Of a stretch of 64,000 nucleotides of DNA, positions 16,985 through 25,282 are shown in pieces. Below the pieces are notes generated by a model. The model was given only the letters and a program-made list of their open reading frames with translations, was not told the DNA's origin and made no database searches. The translations under genes and the position numbers were made by a program. The DNA comes from Azophilus sp965116165. GTDB lineage: Bacteria > Pseudomonadota > Gammaproteobacteria > Pseudomonadales > Azotimanducaceae. The stretch is from positions 2,542,001 through 2,606,000 of the forward strand of contig OZ220484.1 in NCBI GenBank assembly GCA_965116165.1, given 5' to 3'. The stretch's first letter is position 1. Every line of letters starts with the position of its first letter.

Positions 16985-18575
16985 CCCAGTCAACCTCCGG
17001 TTCCGGAAGGCCTTCAACCAGCTTGCGCAGAATACGTGTCACCTCGTACCGCATGTCCGCGAACGCCTCTGCAGTCTTGTCGGTGGTCGCGCTGAGTTCG
17101 GAGACGCAGAGCGCCCAGAGCAATGAGTCCATCCCCTGCACGGTGACGCTGCTGTTCAGGTTGGGCACATAGACCTTGTGGTAATACGGATGCTGTGTAT
17201 TGATGCGTACGGCCCTGTGGCATTCTATGATAGCCGGCTCGAACAGGAGTCCGTCCCCGATATCTCCGGCTGGCTGGACAAATACCTCCCCCGGGCGGGT
17301 GGCTGAACCAATTTTCAACTTCATACTGAACCGGCCATGATCGTTCTGGACGGTCACCTCTCCAGTATTGGGGTTTCTGATGTTTACCTCTGCCCCACCT
17401 ATCTCGGCCTCCTTGTTGCGGATTGAATTATTCGACGCCTCATGTGCACTCCTAGCCTTGTTCGAAATAGCTCTCTTCGTGCCTTGGCGGTATCTGCGAT
17501 TGGCTTCCCGCCGCGGAGACGTGAGAAACTGATCTTTAAGCCAGCGCCAAAGATCGTCGTTGAGGATGATTTGTGACTTCTTGATGTCGAGGTGGAATGC
17601 ATCGTCCAGTTTGTGATCGAAAGAGAATTCGACTCTCAGCAAGGTGCCGTGCGGTTCCTTCTGGAACATGCCAAGCCAGTCTGCCTGGTGAATCAGGCGC
17701 TCTTCACGGTAGATGTAAAGGCCCTGCATGCTCGACGACAGCTTCGCTCTTTTCGCCAGTTTGTCATCGGGGAACTCTTCTCGGCGGGGGAGAATGTAAG
17801 CACGGACACGAAATTTTGCTCCGGTGCTTTCTACCTCGACCGCCTCGTCCGCCACCAGTTCTGACAAGCCGTTCTGAAACGGATCCCAGGACGGCACAAC
17901 TTCTCCGTTCACCGAAATCTGGACATGCCGGGCGCGACTGTCCGATTTGTCAAGAAATCGCTGATAGGTCATCGCGATATGCTCTCTGAGCTCGCGACAA
18001 CGCTTTTTCAGAGCCCTGTGTGCGTAGTTGCTCGAAGGATTCTGATAATTCCTGAACAAACGATCCACCTTGTTCCAGAGAACAACAGTGCCCGAAGCTC
18101 TTGGTGCCACCTCGTCGAGATGATTCACTGCCTCTTCGTCTGGATCGGCCGACATTTGCAAGAGCCACTGCTGCTTGTCTACAACATGGTCAAGATCCCA
18201 GGTTGCCATCATTACCGGATTATTGCCCGACGGGCGCGACAACAATGACAGGCGGCGGCAGAAGGCGGTCGAGGCCGTCTTGAGACCCAGACCGTATTTT
18301 CCCAGACTGGTTGGATCCGGGCGTTGGGGCGACCCGTACTGCATTGCCTGAACGAGACCTTCCCTGTCCATGCCGCAACCATCATCGGCGATTGAGAGAC
18401 GGACATCCCCCCGCAAATCCATTTCCACATAAACACTTACCTTTGTGGCGCCGGCCGCAATTGAGTTGTCCACTAGGTCGGCAACGGCCGTCTCGAAGTT
18501 GTAGCCAGTATCCCGCAACCCCTCAATGGTTCGCCCGGGATTGGGAATGGATTCGATACTTTCTGTTCCGGACAT
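16968..18575 (-). CDS. GHKL (HSP90/MORC-like) ATPase of a restriction-associated operon
   Basis: 535 residues from ATG 18575. The Bergerat nucleotide fold is complete: VADLVDNSIAAGATKV (box I with catalytic Glu/Asp-Asn), IADDGCGMDREGL (box II DxGxG), and SLGKYGLGLKTAS (box III). A second domain with LIHQADWLGMF and HKLDDAFHLDIKKSQI follows, as in bacterial MORC-type ATPases. Iyer, Abhiman and Aravind described such ATPases as parts of R-M operons together with SNF2 helicases and nucleases. ATP-driven dimer closure around DNA is the family mechanism; here it could link recognition to cutting by the HNH partner. The next gene overlaps its end. Confidence 0.85.
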   Translation of the reverse strand: MSGTESIESIPNPGRTIEGLRDTGYNFETAVADLVDNSIAAGATKVSVYVEMDLRGDVRLSIADDGCGMDREGLVQAMQYGSPQRPDPTSLGKYGLGLKTASTAFCRRLSLLSRPSGNNPVMMATWDLDHVVDKQQWLLQMSADPDEEAVNHLDEVAPRASGTVVLWNKVDRLFRNYQNPSSNYAHRALKKRCRELREHIAMTYQRFLDKSDSRARHVQISVNGEVVPSWDPFQNGLSELVADEAVEVESTGAKFRVRAYILPRREEFPDDKLAKRAKLSSSMQGLYIYREERLIHQADWLGMFQKEPHGTLLRVEFSFDHKLDDAFHLDIKKSQIILNDDLWRWLKDQFLTSPRREANRRYRQGTKRAISNKARSAHEASNNSIRNKEAEIGGAEVNIRNPNTGEVTVQNDHGRFSMKLKIGSATRPGEVFVQPAGDIGDGLLFEPAIIECHRAVRINTQHPYYHKVYVPNLNSSVTVQGMDSLLWALCVSELSATTDKTAEAFADMRYEVTRILRKLVEGLPEPEVDWDAETA

Positions 18576-18585
18576 GCTTCTTCCT

Positions 18586-19017
18586 TCAGATTTCAATTAC
18601 TTTCCAGCCGCCCCCTAGTCTGATGACCGTGGTGCATGCCTCGTTTACCGATACTGGCTGTTGGTTCAAACGTTTGAAGGAAACGGAATAATTGCCTCCG
18701 TCGTCCCGGTGCATGACGACTTCATCTCCGGTCACCAGTCCGGCTTCCCGGATATACCGTGTCATCCGGGTGAGGCGATATTCGTTGCGCGTCCCTCCGA
18801 AGAAGCGGTTGTTGTAGTGGATGAATGCAAACTCCCAGAAGCGCCTCGCATCGTCCTCGAATTGCAAATGAGAACGCGGGTTGATCCGGGATGAATCAAG
18901 TACAGGGAAAAATGAGAGGATGCGTTTCTTCTTCGGTATCAGAAGCCCCGCTTGGTGTCCCCCGGTTTCCCCCGAATCATTTGCGCTCAGAACCTTGGAA
19001 ATCGTCTGGCTGTTCAT
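18586..19017 (-). CDS. EcoRII N-terminal-like (B3-type) DNA-binding protein
   Basis: 143 residues. After a ~45-residue leader comes a compact beta-rich domain: FEDDARRFWEFAFIHYNN, GGTRNEYRLTRMTRYI, then GDEVVMHRDDGGNYSVSFKR. The Gly-Gly-x-Arg-Asn-Glu-x-Arg-Leu-Thr block resembles the pseudobarrel effector/DNA-binding domain of EcoRII. It overlaps the SNF2 gene end by 4 bases (ATGA) and ends 10 bases before the chosen GHKL start, so it belongs to that operon. As a free-standing site-recognition subunit it would give sequence specificity to the helicase/ATPase/HNH machinery. The assignment is by eye and moderate. Confidence 0.6.
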   Translation of the reverse strand: MNSQTISKVLSANDSGETGGHQAGLLIPKKKRILSFFPVLDSSRINPRSHLQFEDDARRFWEFAFIHYNNRFFGGTRNEYRLTRMTRYIREAGLVTGDEVVMHRDDGGNYSVSFKRLNQQPVSVNEACTTVIRLGGGWKVIEI

Positions 19018-21164
19018 AGCCGCTCCGTCCCTGCAACGGATGGTGACCGCTTCAGGGCGGTCATGATGTCTGCATAGTCGTCTTGCTTGCCTTCAACACC
19101 TGTGATTGCTGTTCCGGCGATTTCCCGCTTGCGGCGCAATCGCTCGTCAATGACCTCTTCAACGGTTCCCGCACAAGTCAGCCGTCGCACCGTCACGGGC
19201 CGCTGCTGTCCACGTCGATACGCCCTTGCCGCCGCTTGGTCCTCAAGCGCGGGGTTCCACTCCGGATTGTAGTGAATGACATGGCTTGCTGCGGTTATGT
19301 TGAGTCCCGATCCGCCGGCACGGGGGTTCAGCACCAGCACCGCAGACCCTTCATGCCCGGAGAACCTGTCAATAAGCGGCTGTCGTTCCTCAATGTGCAG
19401 GCGGCCGTCAAGCGTCGCGGCCATGGCGTCGAACTCACTCGACGCCATGTTGGCAACAAGGTCTGCCATTCTGGTGTATGAAGTAAAGACAAGCACTTTC
19501 TCATCAAGGGCAAATATCTCCTCCAGCAGATCCTTCAGGCGCTCGAACTTTGAGAACGAGTTGCCCGGGGAGATGATTCCATCATCCACGATAACGGGGT
19601 GTGCGCAGAACTGCCGGAGTTTCCCCAGAGAGACCAGCGTGGCCGCAGTTCCGTATTCCGAGAAGGCCTTTTCGCGCATTTCATCGTATGCATGAGCCTC
19701 CGCCTCTCTCAACTCCAGAACTTCCGGGATATCGATACGCTCGGGAAGATCATCGGCCACTTCAGCCACACGCCGGCGCAGCATCAAAGGCCTGACGAGC
19801 GGTTCCAGCCTGGACGCTGCCTCGGCATCCTCGCCGTAGCGCTCCTCGAAGTTCCTGAGACTACCAAGATACCCGGGCACCGCAAAGTCCATGATGGACC
19901 ACAGATCCCGCAAACGATTCTCGACTGGCGTCCCGGTCACCGCCAGTCCAACCCTGCGTCTTATTTGCTTTATTGACCTGGTGCGAAGCGCATCCGGGTT
20001 CCGGATATTCTGCGCCTCGTCGAGAACAACCACGTTCCATTCAATCATCCTCAGCAATGACAGATCCCGGATCGCGGTATCGTAGGAGGAAACGACGATA
20101 TCGAAGCCCTTCAGGTTGACCGGTCTGCCGGTTCGCTCATTCCCATGGTGCTTGAGTGTCCGCATGCTGGGACAAAACCTTGCGATTTCCCGTACCCAGT
20201 TTTCAAGGAGCGACCCCGGAGCAAGAACCAGTGCTCCTCCCGAAACCAGTGCCCCGCCTGGATCACGCAACGCGCTGATCACCTGCAGTGTCTTGCCCAG
20301 ACCCATTTCGTCGGCGAGCAGGCCACCGAGCTGCTCGCGCAGAATGAAGCGCAGCCAGCACCAACCGTCGTGCTGGTAAGGATACAGTGTCGCAGTTATC
20401 CCTTCCGGATCACCCTCCGTCTGAAATCCGGAGACAAGACCTGTCAGCGCATCGTCTGTCAGCCTGTCAATTACTGGACCGCCTTCGGCAGCCGTTTTTT
20501 TCAGCGCCAGAATGCCAGCCAGATTTGTCGGTCGTCCTGCAGAGGGGTCGTACCCACTTTTTTCGAGCAGTTGCAGGAGGCCCGAGGTGTTTTCCGGTAT
20601 GCCGGGATACCAGACATCTTCATGTACTGTATGTCCGTGTGCCACGGCTTCCCGCGACACCGGGAATTGCTTGCCCTTCTGGGTTCGGGCCTCGAAGGAA
20701 ACAATGGGCCAATCTGAATCCGCACTGCCCGAAATCACTGCGAACAGATCGACCGGATAACTTGAGAACCGGATTTTTTCCGCGTAGCCGCACTTTCCGC
20801 CCGGAAGGTCCGGCCAGGCAGGCTTGTTTTCGATTACAGATGCGTAGACTTGGTCGACATCGGCAGAAATGCGCATGTTGCCATCGGCGATCTCAAGCAG
20901 ATCCCCGTTCAGCACCCAGGTTTTCACTGCGGCAACGTACCTCCTGCTGATTTCATCGCAGGCCTGCGGGGGGATGCTTCCAGTCAGCTGCGTTGGCTCC
21001 CGACCTGTCCCGACGAGCCGAAAATGCCCCGATATCGTCGATTTCGAGGAATGCAATCGAAGCTTGGTGCTGGCCGTGCATGTGAAAGATCTGCCTGACA
21101 TGATCCTGCTTCTTTGGCCAGCAGGTGTTGCGGAAGCTTGCAGTGATAGATCGTAGAGGTTCAT
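19014..21164 (-). CDS. SNF2/SWI2-family helicase of a restriction-associated operon
   Basis: 716 residues. An N-terminal ~230-residue unique region (possibly target binding) precedes two RecA lobes: motif I GGLLADEMGLGKTLQVISAL, motif II VVLDEAQNIRN, motif III AVTGTPVENRLRDLWSIM, motif V VLNPRAGGSGLNITAA and motif VI AARAYRRGQQRPV. These are the signatures of SNF2 double-strand DNA translocases. It is the first gene of a four-gene minus-strand operon (SNF2, EcoRII-N-like, GHKL ATPase, HNH) that converges on the Dcm-Vsr-EcoRII genes. Expected role: translocate on DNA after recognition so that the nuclease partner cuts. Start ATG 21164. Confidence 0.9.
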   Translation of the reverse strand: MNLYDLSLQASATPAGQRSRIMSGRSFTCTASTKLRLHSSKSTISGHFRLVGTGREPTQLTGSIPPQACDEISRRYVAAVKTWVLNGDLLEIADGNMRISADVDQVYASVIENKPAWPDLPGGKCGYAEKIRFSSYPVDLFAVISGSADSDWPIVSFEARTQKGKQFPVSREAVAHGHTVHEDVWYPGIPENTSGLLQLLEKSGYDPSAGRPTNLAGILALKKTAAEGGPVIDRLTDDALTGLVSGFQTEGDPEGITATLYPYQHDGWCWLRFILREQLGGLLADEMGLGKTLQVISALRDPGGALVSGGALVLAPGSLLENWVREIARFCPSMRTLKHHGNERTGRPVNLKGFDIVVSSYDTAIRDLSLLRMIEWNVVVLDEAQNIRNPDALRTRSIKQIRRRVGLAVTGTPVENRLRDLWSIMDFAVPGYLGSLRNFEERYGEDAEAASRLEPLVRPLMLRRRVAEVADDLPERIDIPEVLELREAEAHAYDEMREKAFSEYGTAATLVSLGKLRQFCAHPVIVDDGIISPGNSFSKFERLKDLLEEIFALDEKVLVFTSYTRMADLVANMASSEFDAMAATLDGRLHIEERQPLIDRFSGHEGSAVLVLNPRAGGSGLNITAASHVIHYNPEWNPALEDQAAARAYRRGQQRPVTVRRLTCAGTVEEVIDERLRRKREIAGTAITGVEGKQDDYADIMTALKRSPSVAGTERL

Positions 21165-21215
21165 GCATGAATGTTATTGCCTCAATCCTGCCGCATATTA
21201 ATGCTGGCATGCCAG

Positions 21216-21605
21216 TCAGGAGCGTGAACTGGATCCCTTGAGGATGGAATTTTGGGAATTGCGGGCATCTCTCTTGATCTTTTCAAACTCTTCCTGGCGT
21301 CCGTCACGAATCATTTCGTCGCGTTTCAGCGTCGCAAGCAGGTATACGCCGCGATAGATCCGCTCGATTTGAGCGGAGATTTCGGGTGGAAACCGCTCGG
21401 GAGCAGGGTCGGACTTGCCGGTAGTGAGCTCTACTGCGGCGTGGCGGACCAGTTCGGCTGCGTTCATTCCGCGCGCCGTGGCCATGTTTTCTATGTTCTG
21501 CCACTCGAAATCGGAGAACCGGATAGAACGCGGCGAGCGTGGTTCGGGGTGTTTTCCGGCGGCATTCTGGCCGGGTTTTGCCGTTTTGGACTCATTTTTA
21601 CTCAT
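21216..21605 (-). CDS. Ribbon-helix-helix protein, putative relaxosome accessory or autoregulator
   Basis: 129 residues from ATG 21605. After a ~25-residue basic Pro-rich leader comes a ribbon-helix-helix: strand RSIRFSDF, helix EWQNIENMATARG, helix NAAELVRHAAVEL. A C-terminal helical part follows (FPPEISAQIERIYRGVYLL). Proteins of this form serve as TrwA/MobC-like oriT-binding accessories for relaxases or as autorepressors. About 100-155 bases upstream lie two closely related palindromes spaced about four helical turns apart, good candidate binding sites. A MobF relaxase is present on the element although 14 kb away. Role is inferred from fold and context. Confidence 0.65.
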   Translation of the reverse strand: MSKNESKTAKPGQNAAGKHPEPRSPRSIRFSDFEWQNIENMATARGMNAAELVRHAAVELTTGKSDPAPERFPPEISAQIERIYRGVYLLATLKRDEMIRDGRQEEFEKIKRDARNSQNSILKGSSSRS

Positions 21606-21701
21606 CGACTTGCCTCCGAAAAGGTCGCATCTGTGGAGCCAAACACCGCTGCGACGACCGTGGTTGAGGGACAGGATTTGCCTTGCCAGCACCGATCTCC
21701 T

Positions 21702-21720
21702 TGTATGCTCTCAGCATACA
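21702..21720. promoter_or_regulatory. Palindrome 1 upstream of RHH gene
   Basis: TGTATGCT-CTC-AGCATACA, perfect 8-base arms with 3-base centre, 97 bases before the RHH start. It shares GTATGCTC and GCATACA with the second site, centre-to-centre distance about 43 bases, so both would face the same side of the helix. Confidence 0.6.
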
Positions 21721-21745
21721 CATAGGATCAATCCTTGAGGGCAGC

Positions 21746-21762
21746 GTATGCTCTGGGCATAC
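21746..21762. promoter_or_regulatory. Palindrome 2 upstream of RHH gene
   Basis: GTATGC-TCTGG-GCATAC, perfect 6-base arms; a second copy of the same motif as 21702-21720, in phase with it. Likely binding site of the adjacent ribbon-helix-helix protein. Confidence 0.55.
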
Positions 21763-22143
21763 ACTCGTCCCAACAACGCGGTGGCGTTCCAAGTCGTTGA
21801 AATTGCAGGGGAGACAGGACAGGCGCGCGCCCGGGGCATAAGGCAGTGTGCTGCGTGGGGTGTGGAGGTGAGCCGGCTCCGCCGTAGAGACAGAGCCGAC
21901 TTGGGAGCATTCACGATGGGGGGAAATCGCCAGCGGCGAACCCGGCAGGGCGGAGCTGCCGCGGCGCCTGAGCGGACGACGGTGCGGATGGAGCCGCAGG
22001 CTGAGGTGTCAGGCGCGTCGTCGAAGACGACGGCGGCACTGTATGCACGCTTGCGGGTAGAAATGCACGGTGCTGTGCGGAACTGGATGCGAGGCGAAGC
22101 CGAGCCAGGCGCGCCACGCAGGTTGGCGCTGCCGACTGCGTAC

Positions 22144-22176
22144 AGAAAAAGAGCCGCACCGCCGAAGCGGCGCGGC
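22144..22176 (-). terminator. Intrinsic terminator of the DUF2493 gene
   Basis: On the minus strand the stem GCCGCGCCGC, loop TTCG and GCGGTGCGGC is followed by TCTTTTTC. A ten-pair GC stem with one G-T pair, a stable TTCG tetraloop and a T-run make a textbook Rho-independent terminator, starting 16 bases after the stop codon at 22192. Confidence 0.88.
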
Positions 22177-22191
22177 CCTTGAGGATGGCGC

Positions 22192-23104
22192 TTACGCTGC
22201 GCAGCGTTGCACCGGGATGCCGAGCTGGGTGGCCTTGTCGACAAGGTTCTCTGTAACGCCGCTGCCAGGGAATGCGATCACGCCCTTGGGCAGCAGGTTC
22301 AGCAGTTCGTCGTTGCGTCGAAACGGTGCGGCCCGTCCGTGAGCGTTCCAGTCCGGCTTGCAGACCACCTGATGCACGCCATGCCGTTCGGCCCACTGTG
22401 CGGCGATGCGTTCCACGCCGGGGCCGCCGCCGTGGACGAGCACCATGTCCTGATACTTCGCTCGCGCCTTTTCGAGTCGCCGGAAGATGGCGTCGATGTC
22501 GGTGACTTGCTTGCCGCCCGCGATCGCGATCAGGGTGCCGTCGGGCAGATGCGCGTTGGTCTCGCGTTCCTTGCGGGCACGGAGGAAGTCGCGGGCGTCG
22601 ATCGCTGCCGAGGTAAGTTGACGGGTCTGGCTGGTGTGCGATCCGTGCCGCGGCCGCCAGGTTTCTCCGGTGGATTCGCGGTAGGCGTCGGCAGCGCAGT
22701 CGCTCGAAGGCGTCGCGTCGGTCGCCGAGGTTACGCGCACGGTGGGTCTTCAGTTCGAGTTCGCGTGCGTTGATCTCGGTGCCGTCCTGGGCGCGCTGCA
22801 GGTCGCGGATTTCAGGCGTGAGGCGGTCGATGTTGCGGTCGAGTCGCCTGACCTGCGCAGCCCATATGTTGACGAAGCCCCAGAGCATGGGCTCGCGTTC
22901 GTCGGCGATCTGCAAGCCATCAGGGGCGACGCCACGGGCCAGGATGCGGAACTCTTCGCTGACGGCTTCGATCGCTTCGTCGCGGTCCCAGACGCTTCGG
23001 GGGTCGAACTCGTCGCGTCCCGGGGTTGCGCCGTAGAGTGCGGCGTTTTCGCAGATGACTGCGGTGTGGGATTGTGCCTGATGGATGTTGTCGGTATCGA
23101 ACAT
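22192..23104 (-). pseudogene. DUF2493 (SLOG-like) protein, frameshifted
   Basis: The gene starts at ATG 23104 with AAGGAGA upstream. The N-terminal ~135 residues (MFDTDNIHQAQSHTAVICEN; LWGFVNIWAAQVRRLDRNID; RRDAFERLR) read in one frame. From about 22700 the homologous sequence continues in another frame (AADAYRESTGETWRPR; then PDGTLIAIAGGKQVTDIDAI; MVLVHGGGPGVERIAAQWAE; GVIAFPGSGVTENLVDKA). A one-base change near 22690-22705 therefore breaks a ~300-residue plasmid-type protein. The C-terminal part is the DUF2493 fold, a Rossmann-like SLOG domain with GGG and PGSG loops expected to bind a nucleotide-derived ligand. It is typical of plasmid/ICE backbones; function unknown. A sequencing error is possible. 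Confidence 0.8.
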
Positions 23105-23373
23105 GGTTGTGTCTCCTTGGGTAGTTTCAGGTTTTGAGTTGAGCCGTGATGGCCCGGTGTCGTCGGAAGGTGCTTTTTGGGTTGGCAAAGCGTTCTTCCC
23201 GCAAGCGGGTTGTGCAGCGAACTGGCGAGCGGATGCGCAAGGGATTGCACCAGAAATCGCAGCCTGCGGAGCTTGCAAAGTAAAGCCCGGTCGCGAAGCA
23301 ACGCACACAGGTGTCTGCGGTTGAAGGCCGCCCGCCGCGCCCGATCCGGAGCGCTTCCCGTTTTCCCCGCCGG

Positions 23374-23604
23374 TCATCCGTAGAACGGGTGGGAGTCCAG
23401 AAGCTGCTGCGCCACCTGGCGGATGCGGCGACGGTCACGCACACGCTTCGGCCCCCGCCAATCCTCCTGGAGGTGGACGACGTAGTAGTGGGTTCCCGGG
23501 TTGAGGAGGTCGTCCTCGCGGTAGACATCGCCAACATGGTGACCGTCGGCGTTGTAGATTCGGGATTCGTGTGGGCTGACGCGCCTGAAAGTGATGGTGC
23601 TCAT
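23374..23604 (-). CDS. Small conserved plasmid-type protein of unknown function
   Basis: 76 residues from ATG 23604, with CCGGAGAA 5 bases upstream. Sequence starts STITFRRVSPHESRIYNADG and has HVGDVYREDDLLNPGTHYYV and WRGPKRVRDRRRIRQVAQQL, a small beta-rich protein with a basic helical end. The strong ribosome site and the place between the Toprim and DUF2493 genes indicate a real gene. I do not recognise a named family. A purine-rich leader element (23641-23695) precedes it. Confidence 0.65.
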   Translation of the reverse strand: MSTITFRRVSPHESRIYNADGHHVGDVYREDDLLNPGTHYYVVHLQEDWRGPKRVRDRRRIRQVAQQLLDSHPFYG

Positions 23605-23640
23605 CGGGTTCTCCGGTTGGCTTGATGGAGGCGCGAGGGA

Positions 23641-23695
23641 ACTCCCTCTCCTCTCTGCGCCGTTCACCCTCCACCCGCCTCACTCTCCTCCAGGG
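23641..23695 (-). repeat. Purine-rich leader element, copy 1
   Basis: Minus strand is almost all purine and contains GGGTGAACGGCGCAGAGAGG. The same plan (GGGTGA..GGC.., then GAGAGAGA) recurs at 25341-25385 and 26172-26225, each 30-60 bases before the ribosome site of a backbone gene. Confidence 0.45.
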
Positions 23696-24609
23696 CCCTG
23701 CAGGCGGGCAGGCTTCCTCGCCCCCGGGGCTGCCGTACCCCCCTCGAAGCGAAACAGGGGACCGAGCCGTGCGGCGAGCGTGTCGGGACCGAGTGCGACG
23801 AGGTCGTCGTTGAAGTCGCCGCCTTCGGGAACGACGACGGTGGCCTGGACACCCGCGTTCGCGCAGCGTCGCGCGAGCCGTTCGGCGGCACGGTCGCCCT
23901 CGGGGTCGTTATTGCGGGCGATGATGAGCCGCGCGACGCCGGGCGGAGGCGCGAACGCGCCGAGGCTTCCGGCGGAGAGCGCTGCGGCGGCGGTGATCCC
24001 GGGCACAGCGGTGACCAGCGACAGCACGGTCTCGATGCCTTCGCCGACCAGCAGCATGGCGTCGGGCGTTCCGAATCGCACGGCGCGTCCGTGGATGCGT
24101 CCGAGCGCCTTGCGTGGAGCAGCGACGCCCGCCTTGGCGGGCGAGCGGGGATCGAGTCAGGTGCGCTGCACTCCGCTGATGGCACCGTCGTCGCCGGTCA
24201 CGGCGGCGACCAGCGCCGGAAGGCGGATGACCGATCCGTTCTCGCGGTAGCGCAATGCGGGATGAAAGCGCAGCGCCGCGAAGCGGCAGCGCGCGAGCCC
24301 CCGGGCATGCAGGTAACGTTCGGCATGGGTGCCGTCGATGTCGCGGCAGCGGCGCCACAGGTGCCGGGCCGCCGCGGTGGCGTCGTAGGCGCCGTGCTCG
24401 CCCGATGCCGGCGCAGCCGGCAGGGCGAGGAAGGCGCAGGCCTCGGCAAGCGCCGCGCGCAGCGTCGGTGCGCCCGAACGATAGCGGACGAGGTCAAGCA
24501 GGTCGCCCGCGACCCAGTAGCGGCCCTGACGGCGGCCGTGGGGCAGATAGCGGCGACACACGGCCTCGGTGCGCCGGGCGAGTTCGGCGGCGATGGCGGC
24601 GGCGTTCAC
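23680..24609 (-). pseudogene. Toprim-domain primase-like protein, interrupted by in-frame TGA
   Basis: Starts at GTG 24609 (GAGAG upstream). The N-terminal half has AAIAAELARRTEAVCRRYLP, RQGRYWVAGDLL and AERYLHARGLARCRF. Right after SGVQRT the codon TGA (24157-24159) occurs where relatives have Trp; the same frame then runs on with LDPRSPAKAGVAAPRKALG and a Toprim domain (MLLVGEGIETVLSL, with the Glu, and LIIARNNDPEGDRAAERLA with the Asp pair displaced). About 309 codons in all. Toprim proteins of this kind sit in plasmid replication modules. TGA is the normal stop in neighbouring genes, so recoding is unlikely; this is a nonsense mutation (TGG to TGA) or an error. Confidence 0.82.
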
Positions 24610-24775
24610 AGCGCCGACCTCTCGGTGTGACGTGGCGGCATGATGAAGACTCCTCTCGTTGCGGGGAACGCCCGATACCGGCCCGACCTCGGACTCCCGG
24701 CGGCGTAAGCGGACGAACGCCCTGCGCGAAGCGCAGGCGCGAGGCCCGACCTGTTCGGGACTCGAAGCGGGCAGC

Positions 24776-24809
24776 AAAAAGGGGGACCGACGCCGAACGC
24801 CGGTCCCCC
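24776..24809 (-). terminator. Intrinsic terminator of ssb
   Basis: Minus strand GGGGGACCG-GCG-TTCG-GCGT-CGGTCCCCC followed by TTTTTGC. A long GC stem with a TTCG loop region and T-run, 24 bases after the ssb stop. Confidence 0.88.
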
Positions 24810-24832
24810 GGGGGAAGGACGGACAGTTCGCC

Positions 24833-25282
24833 TCAGAACGGGATCTCGTCGTCCGTCCCGTCGCCGTCGGCCGGCTGGGCTGGGGCGGTAGCCGAGGGCT
24901 GGGCGTCGGGCATCGCCGCGCCGTTGCCGTTCGGCTTGTCGAGGAACTGGACCCGGCAGCCGGGCGCCAGCAGAATCTCGGTCGAGAACCGGTCGGAGTC
25001 CTCGCCGTCCTTGCGCCAGCGTCGCGTCTGCAGCTTGCCGTCGACATACACCAGCCGTCCCTTTCGGGCGTGCTTGCCGAGCATCTCGACCAGCCCGTCC
25101 TGGAAGGTGACGATGCGGTGCCACTCGGTGCGGTCTACCCGCTCGCCGGTCTGCTTGTTGATATAGGACTCGTCGGTCGCAAGCGACAGATTGGCGACAC
25201 GCCCCCCGCTTGTGAGGTGGTTGACGGTCACGTCGGCGCCGAGGCGGCCGATGAGTTCCACGCGATTCAATCCAAATGCCAT
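24833..25282 (-). CDS. ssb: Single-stranded DNA-binding protein
   Basis: 149 residues. The OB fold is clear: AFGLNRVELIGRLGADVTVN at the start, VANLSLATDESY, RTEWHRIVTFQDGLVEML, GRLVYVDGKLQTRRWRKDG. A ~35-residue Pro/Ala/Gly-rich linker leads to the acidic tip DDEIPF that binds partner proteins. The tip lacks nothing essential, so the protein looks functional. Ribosome site AGGAGAAC precedes the ATG. Element-borne SSB proteins coat incoming single strands during transfer. A strong terminator follows, so it ends its own transcript. Confidence 0.95.
   Translation of the reverse strand: MAFGLNRVELIGRLGADVTVNHLTSGGRVANLSLATDESYINKQTGERVDRTEWHRIVTFQDGLVEMLGKHARKGRLVYVDGKLQTRRWRKDGEDSDRFSTEILLAPGCRVQFLDKPNGNGAAMPDAQPSATAPAQPADGDGTDDEIPF

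Larger units (their letters stand above)
21606..22143. other. Non-coding stretch between RHH gene and terminator; candidate oriT/operator region
   Basis: About 540 bases with no convincing gene. The right side holds the terminator of the DUF2493 gene; the left third holds two GTATGCTC...GCATAC palindromes plus an AGGAT-CA-ATCCT inverted repeat between them (21724-21735). The middle, 21770-22140, is GC-rich and carries only frames with shadow-like composition. The density of dyads next to an RHH gene makes this the most likely nic/oriT or partition-type site on the element. Confidence 0.4.

Noticed and set aside
21748..22182. A 144-residue plus-strand gene in the RHH-DUF2493 gap
   Set aside because: Composition is Arg/Ala-rich, there is no family resemblance, and it runs into the minus-strand terminator hairpin.
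24157..24159. TGA recoded as Trp or selenocysteine in the Toprim gene
   Set aside because: Neighbouring genes end with TGA, relatives have Trp here, and no recoding element is visible; a nonsense mutation is simpler.
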